Source: Deinococcus betulae
GTDB taxonomy: Bacteria > Deinococcota > Deinococci > Deinococcales > Deinococcaceae
NCBI RefSeq assembly: GCF_020166395.1
Contig: NZ_JAIQXU010000021.1
Location: forward strand, 1-64,000
DNA: 64,000 nt
Direction: 5' to 3'
The notes beneath the pieces are model-generated. The model was not told where the DNA came from and did not search any database. It was given only the letters and a program-made list of their open reading frames with translations. Every line of letters starts with the position of its first letter. The stretch's first letter is position 1. A program made the position numbers and the translations under genes. Below are positions 37,212 through 45,216 of the stretch, in pieces.

Positions 37212-38495
37212 TCATTGAGGTACGGCTGTTGAATGCTCGGGCATCCTGTGCAGCTTCCAAAGAGGAGCAAAGAAGAGTGGGAGGAAGCAGAGCAGGGCCC
37301 CCACGCATACAAGCATCAGCGCCCGCCGGAGCCCAAGCCCCGTTGCCAAGACGCCACCGAAGACGGCCCCCAGCGCCCCGGCTCCCTCAATCAGGAAGCG
37401 GTTGCTGGCGGAGACGCGCCCACGGAGGTGTGCTGGCGTGACGATTTGCCGCAGGCTCCACTGCTGCACATTCACTACTGTGAATATCAGTCCACTGATC
37501 ACCCTTGCCAACGCGAGCACCCCCACGACGACGCCCAACGGTCCACCCATTAGGGGCACCACCAGCAGGCTCAGTACCCACGTCATCGTGCCAAGAATGA
37601 TCGTCGGGCCGACAGGAAACCGCTGGGCTACGCTGGTCGTCAGGAACGCGGCGGGCAGGGCGGCGAGACCCCCAGCCGCCGCGATCAGACCGATCCACCC
37701 CGCGTTCAAATGCAACTCGCGCGTCGCGTAAAGAATGTACTGGGCCTCGAAAGCCCCGGTGAAGAAGATGATGGCCGCGCCGCATACGGCCCAGGCCCCC
37801 AGCAGGTGTTGGCGCAGCAGAGCGGACAGCCCTTCCCGCACATCATTCACGACATTGAGTGGTGGAGATTTGCGCGGAGGCGGCGCCTCCGCGCAAATCC
37901 TGAGCAAGAAGAGGGCTGAGGCGAGGTAGGTCAGCGCATCGAAGACCAGAGCGAACGGCGCCGTGAGCCACTGCACAATCAAGCCCCCGAGGCCGGGGCC
38001 GGCTGAACTGGCGGCGGAATGGCTGACCTGTAATTTGCTGTTGCCATCTAGAATCTGCGAATCAGGTAAGAAGGTCGGCACGTATGCGGAATGCGCGACC
38101 TCAAAGACGACGGTCAGGGTACCAAGCAAGAAGGCCACCACATAAAGCTGCGTCAGGGTCAGAACACCCATAATGACCGTCACGGGAATGGAGAGCAGCG
38201 AGGCGGCCCGGAGCACGTCCATCCAGATCATCAGCAGACGTTTGTTCTTTATACGGTCCACCCAAACGCCGGCGAAGAGGCTGAACAGAAGTGAGGGGAA
38301 GCGTTCGGCTGCTGCCAGATAGCCCATATGAAGTGGAGTGGCGTTCAGGGTAAGGGCGGCGAGTAGAGGCACGGCGAGCGAGGTGATCTGCGAGCCGATG
38401 AGAGACACGCTCAGGGCAAACCACACCTGCCTAAAGTTTGCATTGGTCCAGGCCTGTTGGGTGAATGCATGCTCCTGCACAGTCATCTGGTCCAA
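37212..38495 (-). CDS. MFS exporter
   Basis: 427 aa, twelve predicted helices. Resembles the enterobactin-exporter/macrolide-efflux branch of the major facilitator superfamily: the loop 2-3 motif GVWVDRIKNKRLLMIWMDVL, and LRGRVSASNRFLIEGAGALG after helix 10. Likely drug or metabolite export by proton antiport. Divergent from the CGNR regulator at 38587, with an operator-like palindrome between them, so control by that regulator is likely. Confidence 0.85.
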   Translation of the reverse strand: MDQMTVQEHAFTQQAWTNANFRQVWFALSVSLIGSQITSLAVPLLAALTLNATPLHMGYLAAAERFPSLLFSLFAGVWVDRIKNKRLLMIWMDVLRAASLLSIPVTVIMGVLTLTQLYVVAFLLGTLTVVFEVAHSAYVPTFLPDSQILDGNSKLQVSHSAASSAGPGLGGLIVQWLTAPFALVFDALTYLASALFLLRICAEAPPPRKSPPLNVVNDVREGLSALLRQHLLGAWAVCGAAIIFFTGAFEAQYILYATRELHLNAGWIGLIAAAGGLAALPAAFLTTSVAQRFPVGPTIILGTMTWVLSLLVVPLMGGPLGVVVGVLALARVISGLIFTVVNVQQWSLRQIVTPAHLRGRVSASNRFLIEGAGALGAVFGGVLATGLGLRRALMLVCVGALLCFLPLFFAPLWKLHRMPEHSTAVPQ

Positions 38496-38529
38496 TCTCC
38501 TCAGAGCTTACCCCTAAAACTCTATTTGG

Positions 38530-38555
38530 TGGTAAGTTCAGTTTGAACCTTACCA
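38530..38555. promoter_or_regulatory. Operator-like palindrome between exporter and regulator
   Basis: TGGTAAGTTCA (38530-38540) and TGAACCTTACCA (38544-38555) form an inverted repeat with one extra base. Further GGTAAG/CTTACC half sites lie at about 38508 and 38572. It sits in the 91-base divergent gap, a natural place for autoregulation. Confidence 0.6.
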
Positions 38556-38586
38556 TACGGGAGTATCTTGACGGTAAGGACTTGAG

Positions 38587-39246
38587 ATGACGACGCGAAA
38601 GCTAAACAAACAGATTCGGGCTCACGGCAAGGTGGCTGGATTCCCGCGCTTGCTGGGCGGGCGACTGTGCCTGGAGTTCGTGAATACTGTCGAGGGCCGC
38701 ATAAGCGTGCAGCCAGGAGAGTTCCTGACCGACTACTTCAGCCTGATCCGGTGGGCCTACCACGTCGGACTGATCTCGGATGAGGCCCGAGAAGACCTGT
38801 GGGAACAGGCCGGGCAGCAGACCGAACAGGCTGCTGCCCAGTACCGAGAGGCCGTGGCACTCAGGGAGGCGATCTACCACGTTTTCCTGGCCTTATTTCA
38901 GGGAGAATGTCTCCCGCCTGAGGACTTGACTGTTCTTCAACGAAGCTATGTTGAAGGGCTCAGGCGCGCCGAACTGCAGGCAAGTGAGTCTGGCGTCCAG
39001 TGGAATTGGGCGGCGACCCGTGACTTGGCCGGGGTGAACTGGACTGTTGCCCGGTCAGCGGTCGACCTGCTGACTTCTCCGGACGCCAGGCGTGTTAAGC
39101 AGTGCCCAGGGTGTGGGGACTGCGGTTGGCTCTTTTTCGACACGACCAAGAGCGGGACCCGGCAGTGGTGCAGCATGGAAGGGTGTGGCAGCCGCGCGAA
39201 GATGCGGCGCCACTACCAGCGCCAGCATGGATCAGGCGCGCTGTAG
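38587..39246 (+). CDS. CGNR zinc-finger regulator (ABATE domain)
   Basis: 219 aa. The N-terminal ABATE region (GGRLCLEFVNTVEGR, ALREAIYHVF) is followed by a C-terminal CGNR zinc finger: CPGCGDCGWLFFDTTKSGTR then WCSMEGCGSRAKMRRHY. The four zinc cysteines are present; CGNR itself is CGSR. Family members bind DNA and respond to unknown ligands. AAGGA precedes the ATG. Confidence 0.85.
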   Translation: MTTRKLNKQIRAHGKVAGFPRLLGGRLCLEFVNTVEGRISVQPGEFLTDYFSLIRWAYHVGLISDEAREDLWEQAGQQTEQAAAQYREAVALREAIYHVFLALFQGECLPPEDLTVLQRSYVEGLRRAELQASESGVQWNWAATRDLAGVNWTVARSAVDLLTSPDARRVKQCPGCGDCGWLFFDTTKSGTRQWCSMEGCGSRAKMRRHYQRQHGSGAL

Positions 39247-39563
39247 AACTGGCGCGCCTTACAAATCCGTGTAGGGAACAGCTTCATCAAACCACACCCA
39301 GTGCCATGTTGTCCGTCAATATAACTATCAGGACCACGATAAGTGTGCCTGGTGAAAAGGCTTTAGCTGAAATGCGCGCTTCTCTGATCTGATCGGAGAC
39401 AATCAGAGTGCATTCCTCTTGCAGGTCATGCAGTGTCAGGCTGTACTGTAAGCTGTGCCTGATTATTCAGTTCAGGTGCGCCCTGTGCCACTCGTACCGT
39501 TCAGGCGGCGCGAAAGCCTTGTAGAAGGCGCCATTGACCACGCTGCCTTCAGGCCCGCGCCAC

Positions 39564-39575
39564 TACCCTGAGGTC
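39564..39575 (+). promoter_or_regulatory. -10 box and gap of the topoisomerase gene
   Basis: TACCCT (39564-39569) lies six bases before the ATG at 39576, giving a leaderless start. This decides the start over an upstream in-frame codon at 39534. Confidence 0.55.
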
Positions 39576-41633
39576 ATGGCGACCCTCGTGATTGTCGAAA
39601 GCCCCGCAAAGGCCCGGAAAATCGCCGGGTATCTCGGGCGTGACTATCTGGTGCGGGCGTCGCTCGGCCATGTCCGCGATTTGCCCAGCACCAAGGCGGA
39701 CATCCCCGAGCGCTACCGCGCCGAATCCTGGGCCAGCCTCGGGGTGAATCCGGAGACCTTTACCCCCATCTACGTGGTGCCGGCCAGTAAGCGCGCCACC
39801 GTCAAAGAACTCCAGCAGCTGGCAGCCAAAGCAGACCGGATCCTCTTCGCCTCCGACATGGACCGGGAAGGCGAGGCGATTTCTTATCACCTCAGCCGCC
39901 TGTTGAAGGTCGATCAGCCCGTACGGATGGTCTTCACGGAAATCACTAAGGAGGCCCTGCAGCGGGCGCTCCAGACCACCCGGCCGCTGGACCTGCGCCT
40001 GGTGGCTGCCCAGGAAGCGCGGCGCGTCATTGACCGCCTGGTGGGCTACCAGGTCAGTCCACTGCTGTGGAACAGTGTGGGCGGCAAACTCAGTGCAGGC
40101 CGGGTCCAGAGTGCAGCCTTGATGTTGCTCGCGCAGCGGGAGATGGCCCGCATGCGTTTCCGGCCCGCGACATTCTGGGCCATCCGGGCGGACGTGCTGA
40201 CCCGCCCGAAGTTCACGGCAACCGTCACGCACGTGCGCAGCAGCGAGCACCCGGACGGGCTTCCGATTGCCAAGGCCAGCGATTACACCCAGGACGGCGT
40301 GTTGAAGCCAGACCTGCGGGTGCTCGAGATGACCGACGAGCAGGCCCACGCCCTGACGACGTACTTGGACGGGAAAGACGCCACCGTGGCCAGCGTGGAG
40401 GTCAGTGAGACGCGTTCGCGCCCCGCGCCGCCGTTCATCACGAGCACGCTGCAGCAGGCGGGCGGCCGGCTCAGCCTCAGTGCGAAGCGGGTCATGGACA
40501 TCGCACAGAAGCTGTACGAGGGCGGCTACATCACGTACATGCGCACGGACTCGCCGGCACTGTCGGACGAGGCGCTCACCGAAGCGCGGCGGGAGGCGAC
40601 GCGCCTGTTTGGCCCCGCCGCCGTGCCCGCCCAGCCCCGGCAGTACGCCACCCGGAACAAGAATGCCCAGGAGGCACACGAGGCCATCCGGCCTGCTGGG
40701 ACCACCTGGCGGGCTCCAGACGTGGTAGGGCTGAGTGGAGACGACCTGGCGGTGTATACCTTGATCTACCAGCGCACTGTGGCCTCGCAGATGCACGACG
40801 CGGTGTTCGACAAAACGGTCGTGACACTGACCTGTGGTGCGGCCACCCTTGCGGCCCAGGGGCGAGTCCTGAAAGAGCCCGGGTACCTGCAACTGCTTCA
40901 GGACGAAGAGGAGGCGCAGGACGAGCAAGCCCTACCGAAGCTTCAACAGGGGCAGCGCGCGCCGCTGAAAGCGCGGCCGCCGGAAGGGAAGAAAACGTCC
41001 CCGCCGACGCGGTACTCCGAGGCCACACTCGTGCAGGCGATGGAGAAGGCGGGCATTGGGCGGCCCAGCACGTACGCGCAGACCCTGAGCACCTTGCAGA
41101 CGCGCGAGTACGTCCGCAGTGTGGGCCGGCACCTGGGGGTGACCGCGGTGGGGCTGCTGGTGACGACGTACCTGGCCCGCCAAGTGCCGGAGGTGTTGGA
41201 GAAGGACTTTACGGCCACGATGGAAGCGGGCCTGGATGATGTGGCTGCGGGCGAGACGACGCGGGTGGCGTACTTGACGCGGTTCTGGACGGAGGGCCTG
41301 GCGCCGACCATCAGGAGGGCGTCTCGTGAAGCGCCGAACCTGCCCTTACCGCACCTGGAGGGGACGCGGTTGCGGGCGACGGGCAGTGGGCCGCACCTGG
41401 TGCGTGGGGGGCAGAGTGTGCCGCTGCCGGTGGAGATTCTGCCGGCGGAGCTGAGCGAAATTGAGGCGGAGGCCATTGTGCAAGGCGTCTGGACGCCTAA
41501 GACTCCCAGGGCCAAACAAACGGGTCCGGGAGATGAGACAGGCACCGCCCCGAAGACAGCCAGGAAGCGCAAAGCCGCTGGGGCCACTTCGTCAAGAAAA
41601 CGAGCCGCGAAGCCGTCAAAGACAGCGGAATAA
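39576..41633 (+). CDS. topA: DNA topoisomerase I, accessory type
   Basis: 685 aa type IA topoisomerase, relaxing negative supercoils. TOPRIM domain at the start (TLVIVESPAKARKI, FASDMDREGEA with the metal-binding DxDxE), the LSAGRVQSAAL helix, and active tyrosine Y321 in YITYMRTDSP. The core continues to IGRPSTYAQTLSTLQ. In place of the zinc ribbons found in large chromosomal TopA it has a short Lys/Arg/Ala/Thr tail (KTARKRKAAG, KRAAKPSKTAE). Such shorter copies commonly sit on plasmids and islands. Single gene with its own leaderless promoter. Confidence 0.92.
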   Translation: MATLVIVESPAKARKIAGYLGRDYLVRASLGHVRDLPSTKADIPERYRAESWASLGVNPETFTPIYVVPASKRATVKELQQLAAKADRILFASDMDREGEAISYHLSRLLKVDQPVRMVFTEITKEALQRALQTTRPLDLRLVAAQEARRVIDRLVGYQVSPLLWNSVGGKLSAGRVQSAALMLLAQREMARMRFRPATFWAIRADVLTRPKFTATVTHVRSSEHPDGLPIAKASDYTQDGVLKPDLRVLEMTDEQAHALTTYLDGKDATVASVEVSETRSRPAPPFITSTLQQAGGRLSLSAKRVMDIAQKLYEGGYITYMRTDSPALSDEALTEARREATRLFGPAAVPAQPRQYATRNKNAQEAHEAIRPAGTTWRAPDVVGLSGDDLAVYTLIYQRTVASQMHDAVFDKTVVTLTCGAATLAAQGRVLKEPGYLQLLQDEEEAQDEQALPKLQQGQRAPLKARPPEGKKTSPPTRYSEATLVQAMEKAGIGRPSTYAQTLSTLQTREYVRSVGRHLGVTAVGLLVTTYLARQVPEVLEKDFTATMEAGLDDVAAGETTRVAYLTRFWTEGLAPTIRRASREAPNLPLPHLEGTRLRATGSGPHLVRGGQSVPLPVEILPAELSEIEAEAIVQGVWTPKTPRAKQTGPGDETGTAPKTARKRKAAGATSSRKRAAKPSKTAE

Positions 41634-41729
41634 TCCCTTTGGGTCGCGCGCAGGCGGCATCAACGGGGACGATGCCAGTCGACGTCAGTCGAAGTGTAAG
41701 TGTGCCTTGCCCGTGTGGGGCGGGTTCGT

Positions 41730-42044
41730 TTAGGCGCGGAGGCCTGGTGGTCGCGCGGGTTGGGGCTTGAGGCGCTGGTAGACCTGCACGAGGTTCCCGG
41801 GTAAGGGTTTGCCCTGCTCGGACAGCGCTTTGAGGCGTTCTTTGGTCATCCCGTACAGCACTTCCCGGTCGGCCGGGTCCAAGTAGCCTTCGTTCAGACT
41901 GGCTCGCAACGCTTCCACGGTCTCATCCATGTGCCCCAGTTCGTTGCGGCGCAGTAACCCGCGCAGGGTGCGTTTCTCCGCCTGGCCCACCGGCAGCAGC
42001 GGCGCGCGGCGCACGTCGTCCTCCGCCCAGCCCCAGTCGTCCAT
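41730..42044 (-). CDS. Hypothetical protein, last gene of a four-gene operon
   Basis: 104 aa. Acidic/aromatic N-terminus (MDDWGWAEDDVRRAPLL), then RRNELGHMDETVEALRASLN, EGYLDPADREVLYGMTKERL and a C-terminal LVQVYQRLKPQ. Cytosolic and probably helical. Shares one base with the stop of the gene before it. A decayed copy lies at 34563. No family recognised. Confidence 0.7.
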   Translation of the reverse strand: MDDWGWAEDDVRRAPLLPVGQAEKRTLRGLLRRNELGHMDETVEALRASLNEGYLDPADREVLYGMTKERLKALSEQGKPLPGNLVQVYQRLKPQPARPPGLRA

Positions 42045-42250
42045 CAGGCGGGCACCCCATCAGGCCAGGGCAACAACACGGTCTGCATGCCCGCCTCGCT
42101 GGCCCGGCAGCCCACCCGGTCGCCCGGCACCACGCTCACTGGCAGTCGAGCGAGTGCCCAGGTCTCGATGCTGGTGTCGGGCAGGCGCACGCTGGCCAGA
42201 TGGCCTTCAGCCTGCAGCACCTCGATGATCTCCATCTCCCCCTCGTTCAT
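42044..42250 (-). CDS. Small beta-type hypothetical protein
   Basis: 68 aa: MNEGEMEIIEVLQAEGHLAS, then PVSVVPGDRVGCRASE. The composition suggests a small OB/SH3-like barrel of the DUF3006 kind, which is only an impression. Overlaps the upstream gene by four bases (ATGA) and the downstream by one. A decayed copy lies at 34872. Confidence 0.65.
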   Translation of the reverse strand: MNEGEMEIIEVLQAEGHLASVRLPDTSIETWALARLPVSVVPGDRVGCRASEAGMQTVLLPWPDGVPA

Positions 42251-42604
42251 GCTTGGGCTGGGGTGTCCAGAATCAGTCCGGCCCGGTCCATCTCCGCCAG
42301 GATCTCCGTCGCCAGTCCCCGCGCATACGCGATGGCGCGCTCCTCCTCGTCTGGGCGGAAGGTGCGGTGCTTCATCGTCATCCGCTGTGTACGTGGGCTG
42401 AACGCCGTCACGCTGAACTCGTTCTTGCCGCCGGGCACCGGCCACCACAGGTACACCACCCCCTGCGGCCCGACGATCTCCTTGAACTCGGCGTTCGCCG
42501 AACATGAGCTCGAACTGATCTAGCCGTTCGGGCACGGCGCTCGGCTCGGCCAGGGACCCCACATGCGGCGGGAAATCATCATGCAGCGACCAAGTGACTG
42601 TCAT
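42247..42604 (-). pseudogene. Operon gene with an internal frameshift
   Basis: Starts MTVTWSLHDDFPPHVG at 42604 behind the -10 box TACGCT (42611-42616 on this strand, six bases). After DQFELMFGE the sense passes to the next frame (EFKEIVGPQGVVYLWWPVPG) and runs to TPAQA at 42247. About 118 residues if repaired. The shift lies near GGCGAACGCCGAG at about 42500 and could be a sequencing error, since the rest of the operon is intact. A separate 70-aa start inside is less likely. Confidence 0.6.
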
Positions 42605-42631
42605 GCCCTGAGCGTACACCTGCCGCGCGTG

Positions 42632-42922
42632 TCACACGGCGTCATCGGCATCGGCCAGAACGTCCAGCCACTCCAAGCTGAAAAAGGCCTGATCGACGCG
42701 GGGCTGCACGTCACGCCGGGCATATCGCGTGATGCCTTTAGGCCAGAACCCGCAGAACAGTGGGAGCGGCGCCTTCATAGGGGCCTGGGCCTGACGCAGA
42801 TGCAACCGGGCGCCATACTCGTCCGCCAGGCACCGCTTCAGTTCCGCGAGCGCGGGCGGGTCTGCCTCCCAATCCGGTGGCACGATGACCAGAAGCACGG
42901 GGTGCAGGGCGGCAGGCAGCAT
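42632..42922 (-). CDS. Hypothetical protein, first gene of the operon
   Basis: 96 aa. TAGCAT lies six bases before the ATG (42929-42934 on this strand), so leaderless. Reads HPVLLVIVPPDWEADPPALA, then an acidic C-terminal region (LEWLDVLADADDAV). No family recognised. Followed at 28 bases by the frameshifted gene. Confidence 0.65.
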   Translation of the reverse strand: MLPAALHPVLLVIVPPDWEADPPALAELKRCLADEYGARLHLRQAQAPMKAPLPLFCGFWPKGITRYARRDVQPRVDQAFFSLEWLDVLADADDAV

Positions 42923-43880
42923 GGCTGGATGCTAGGGAGGTGCCACACCGTAACGCGGGTGCCATCTGGGGGTGCACTCGAAGGCACGACGCACTCACTG
43001 TCGCCCCTCTGCCTCACTGTCCTTGGTGTCGCTCTGGCGCTGGGTGCGGCCGGGACAAGCACAGGCGCGTGCTGGGGATGACCTTTCACTCTCCGGCGTA
43101 AGCCCTGTACGGGCTGCTCAACCTATGAACATCCGCAGCCCTGATTGTGTCCGGAATCGCACGGCTGCTCAACGCGGCGCACTTGGCCGATCAGGGTTAT
43201 GCGGTGGCCGCACCGGACAACCTGATCCGCGCGGCGTTGGCGGACCGCTTGGGCTGCGACGACTATCTGCGCCGCCGTGTATAGCGCTGGCAGGCAGAAC
43301 GGGTGTCTACGCCCCTGACATGTATGTCCGCCGCCTTCTTATCTGGGCCTGCGTGTTGCGCCAAGTCCTGACCGCCAAGCAGCCACGGAAAATCTACACT
43401 CAGCCCTGAAAAACCAGATTTCAATCTTGAAGACACGAGCCTGATCCGGATGGAAGAAACACGGACACCATGCAGTATCTGTGTTCCGACTGGGCCTTGA
43501 TTATCTCTAAAACCTCATGCTTCACCCATCATCTTGAGAAGCCTTATAGGGAGTTTCAACTGGTCATCAGAGCGATGGTACTCGCGCTTGACACTACCCC
43601 AATAGCCTCTCGATGCACGGCTTAAAATTTCACTGGATGGAATTTGTCTAATAAAACTTTACAGTATTAGCCGAATTGTCTGATCAACTAGGCCTGGTAG
43701 GAGAGAGCCGGACGTACAGTAGCGCTACCTCACAGCTCGTCCTGTTCTCACTTTCCTTATCGGTTCAACAGGTGTTTTCGCGCTCGTTGACCCCCGCTTC
43801 CTACCATTCAACGGGTCGGCATTTGGTGCCCGCCGAACCTCATGTCACATCAGGCTGTTGTGCGCCTTAAGGAGTTCCCT
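42923..43880. other. Stretch without a supportable gene
   Basis: A short plus-strand frame near 43148-43284 (GIARLLNAAHLADQGYAVAA then PDNLIRAALADRLG) has coding-like composition but no start or partner and may be a gene remnant. The 500 bases before the astacin gene are AT-richer and probably regulatory. Nothing else seen. Confidence 0.4.
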
Positions 43881-45074
43881 ATGCACCAACGACTGTTGTT
43901 CGCCATAGCTGTTACTGCTGCGCTGGTCAGCTGCTCTCAGCCAACCTCTCCATCTCAAGGTCAGACACAATCATCTTTGACCATTGATCTCCGAGGTACA
44001 GAATTACACGCCCTCACCCCTGAACAGCGTCTAGGTCTGGAACAAGCGCCACACGTGACCCTTACGCTCCGGGACGGCAGCACCTTCGTCTACGAAAATA
44101 TTGATGGACAGATGATGCAGGATGGGGACATCATCCTTGGTCATTCCCATGAGGCGCTGGCCCTCCTGACAAAACAGGTGGCAGGCCGCCTTAATGGTCA
44201 GGCACTCTCTATTTTTCCAACTGGTAAAGCCAACTGGAGCAACCGAACAGTTCCCTACTTTTGGAATAATAATGTGTTTAGTGCCAGCGAAATCTCAGCC
44301 TTGAATGCGGCCATTGACCTCTGGAATTCGCAGGCTGGCAGCGCAGTCCGGTGGGTTTGGAGCACGACGGCTACGAACCGAGTCCGCTTCGTGAGAGGGA
44401 GTACGGGGTGCGGCGCATCAGCCGTCGGTTCCGCAGGTGGCGTCCAAGACCTCTCTCTCGCTTGTTTTACCAACAACACCATTCTCCATGAGATGGGCCA
44501 CGCGTCCGGTTTCCAACACGAGCATCAGCGCTGTGACCGAGATAACTATGTCGTCATTAATCCTGACTACATCAGTGACACTTTGAATTACGGCAAGGGG
44601 TGTAGTTGGTCTACTTATGGACCCTATGACTATGACTCCATCATGAATTATTTTCCCCCATATGTGAACGCCCGTACCCAGCCGAGCGGTTCATACACGG
44701 GCTCCCCTAGCAATCTTGGGAAAACCAGTCGACTCAGTCCCGCCGATCTCAGTGGCTTGCAAGCAATCTATAAATCCGGTGGCACCACCTACACTGGAAC
44801 GGTCACTGTTGGCTCGAGTGTCTTTGAACCGAAAACATCTGCTGGCTTCCGTTATGCTGGTGGTACGTTAAAAGCGGTACTCAGTGGGCCGGGCGGCACA
44901 GACTTCGATCTGTATCTTCTGCGTTGGAATGGGTCGAATTGGGTGCGCGTTGCGAAGAGCGAAGGGGCAACAAGTAGTGAGTCGATCACTTACAATGCGG
45001 CCTCTGGGGATTACAGTTGGGAAATCGCTGCCTATCAAGGCAGTGGCACTTACTCCTTGGCGGAGAGCCGCTAA
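43881..45074 (+). CDS. Astacin-type metalloprotease lipoprotein with PPC domain
   Basis: 397 aa. The start at 43881 follows AAGGAG. N-terminal signal with a lipobox-like LVSC (MHQRLLFAIAVTAALVSC). Catalytic zinc motif HEMGHASGFQHE (H203, E204, H207, H213) and the Met-turn SIMNYF identify a M12A (astacin) protease; a pro-region of about 100 residues precedes it. After residue 305 comes a C-terminal pre-peptidase (PPC-like) beta domain (YTGTVTVGSSVF, FDLYLLRW, YSLAES), shared with the subtilase at 51599. Exported; likely degrades external protein. A broken relative lies at 46962. Confidence 0.9.
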   Translation: MHQRLLFAIAVTAALVSCSQPTSPSQGQTQSSLTIDLRGTELHALTPEQRLGLEQAPHVTLTLRDGSTFVYENIDGQMMQDGDIILGHSHEALALLTKQVAGRLNGQALSIFPTGKANWSNRTVPYFWNNNVFSASEISALNAAIDLWNSQAGSAVRWVWSTTATNRVRFVRGSTGCGASAVGSAGGVQDLSLACFTNNTILHEMGHASGFQHEHQRCDRDNYVVINPDYISDTLNYGKGCSWSTYGPYDYDSIMNYFPPYVNARTQPSGSYTGSPSNLGKTSRLSPADLSGLQAIYKSGGTTYTGTVTVGSSVFEPKTSAGFRYAGGTLKAVLSGPGGTDFDLYLLRWNGSNWVRVAKSEGATSSESITYNAASGDYSWEIAAYQGSGTYSLAESR

Positions 45075-45216
45075 GAAGCAGCGGTGTTGCGAGAAAACAA
45101 GCGTATTGAGGAACGCGGGTTGCCAGCATGTCTGGCGGCCTGCGTTATTGTGTTGATCACGCCTTTAGAACCCGTCAAGGTGTGCTGGCCTACGGCTACC
45201 CCTGAGAGGTTAGTCA

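Noticed and set aside
39549..40928. 459-codon minus-strand frame inside the topoisomerase gene
   Set aside because: A shadow of a well-supported gene with conserved catalytic motifs.
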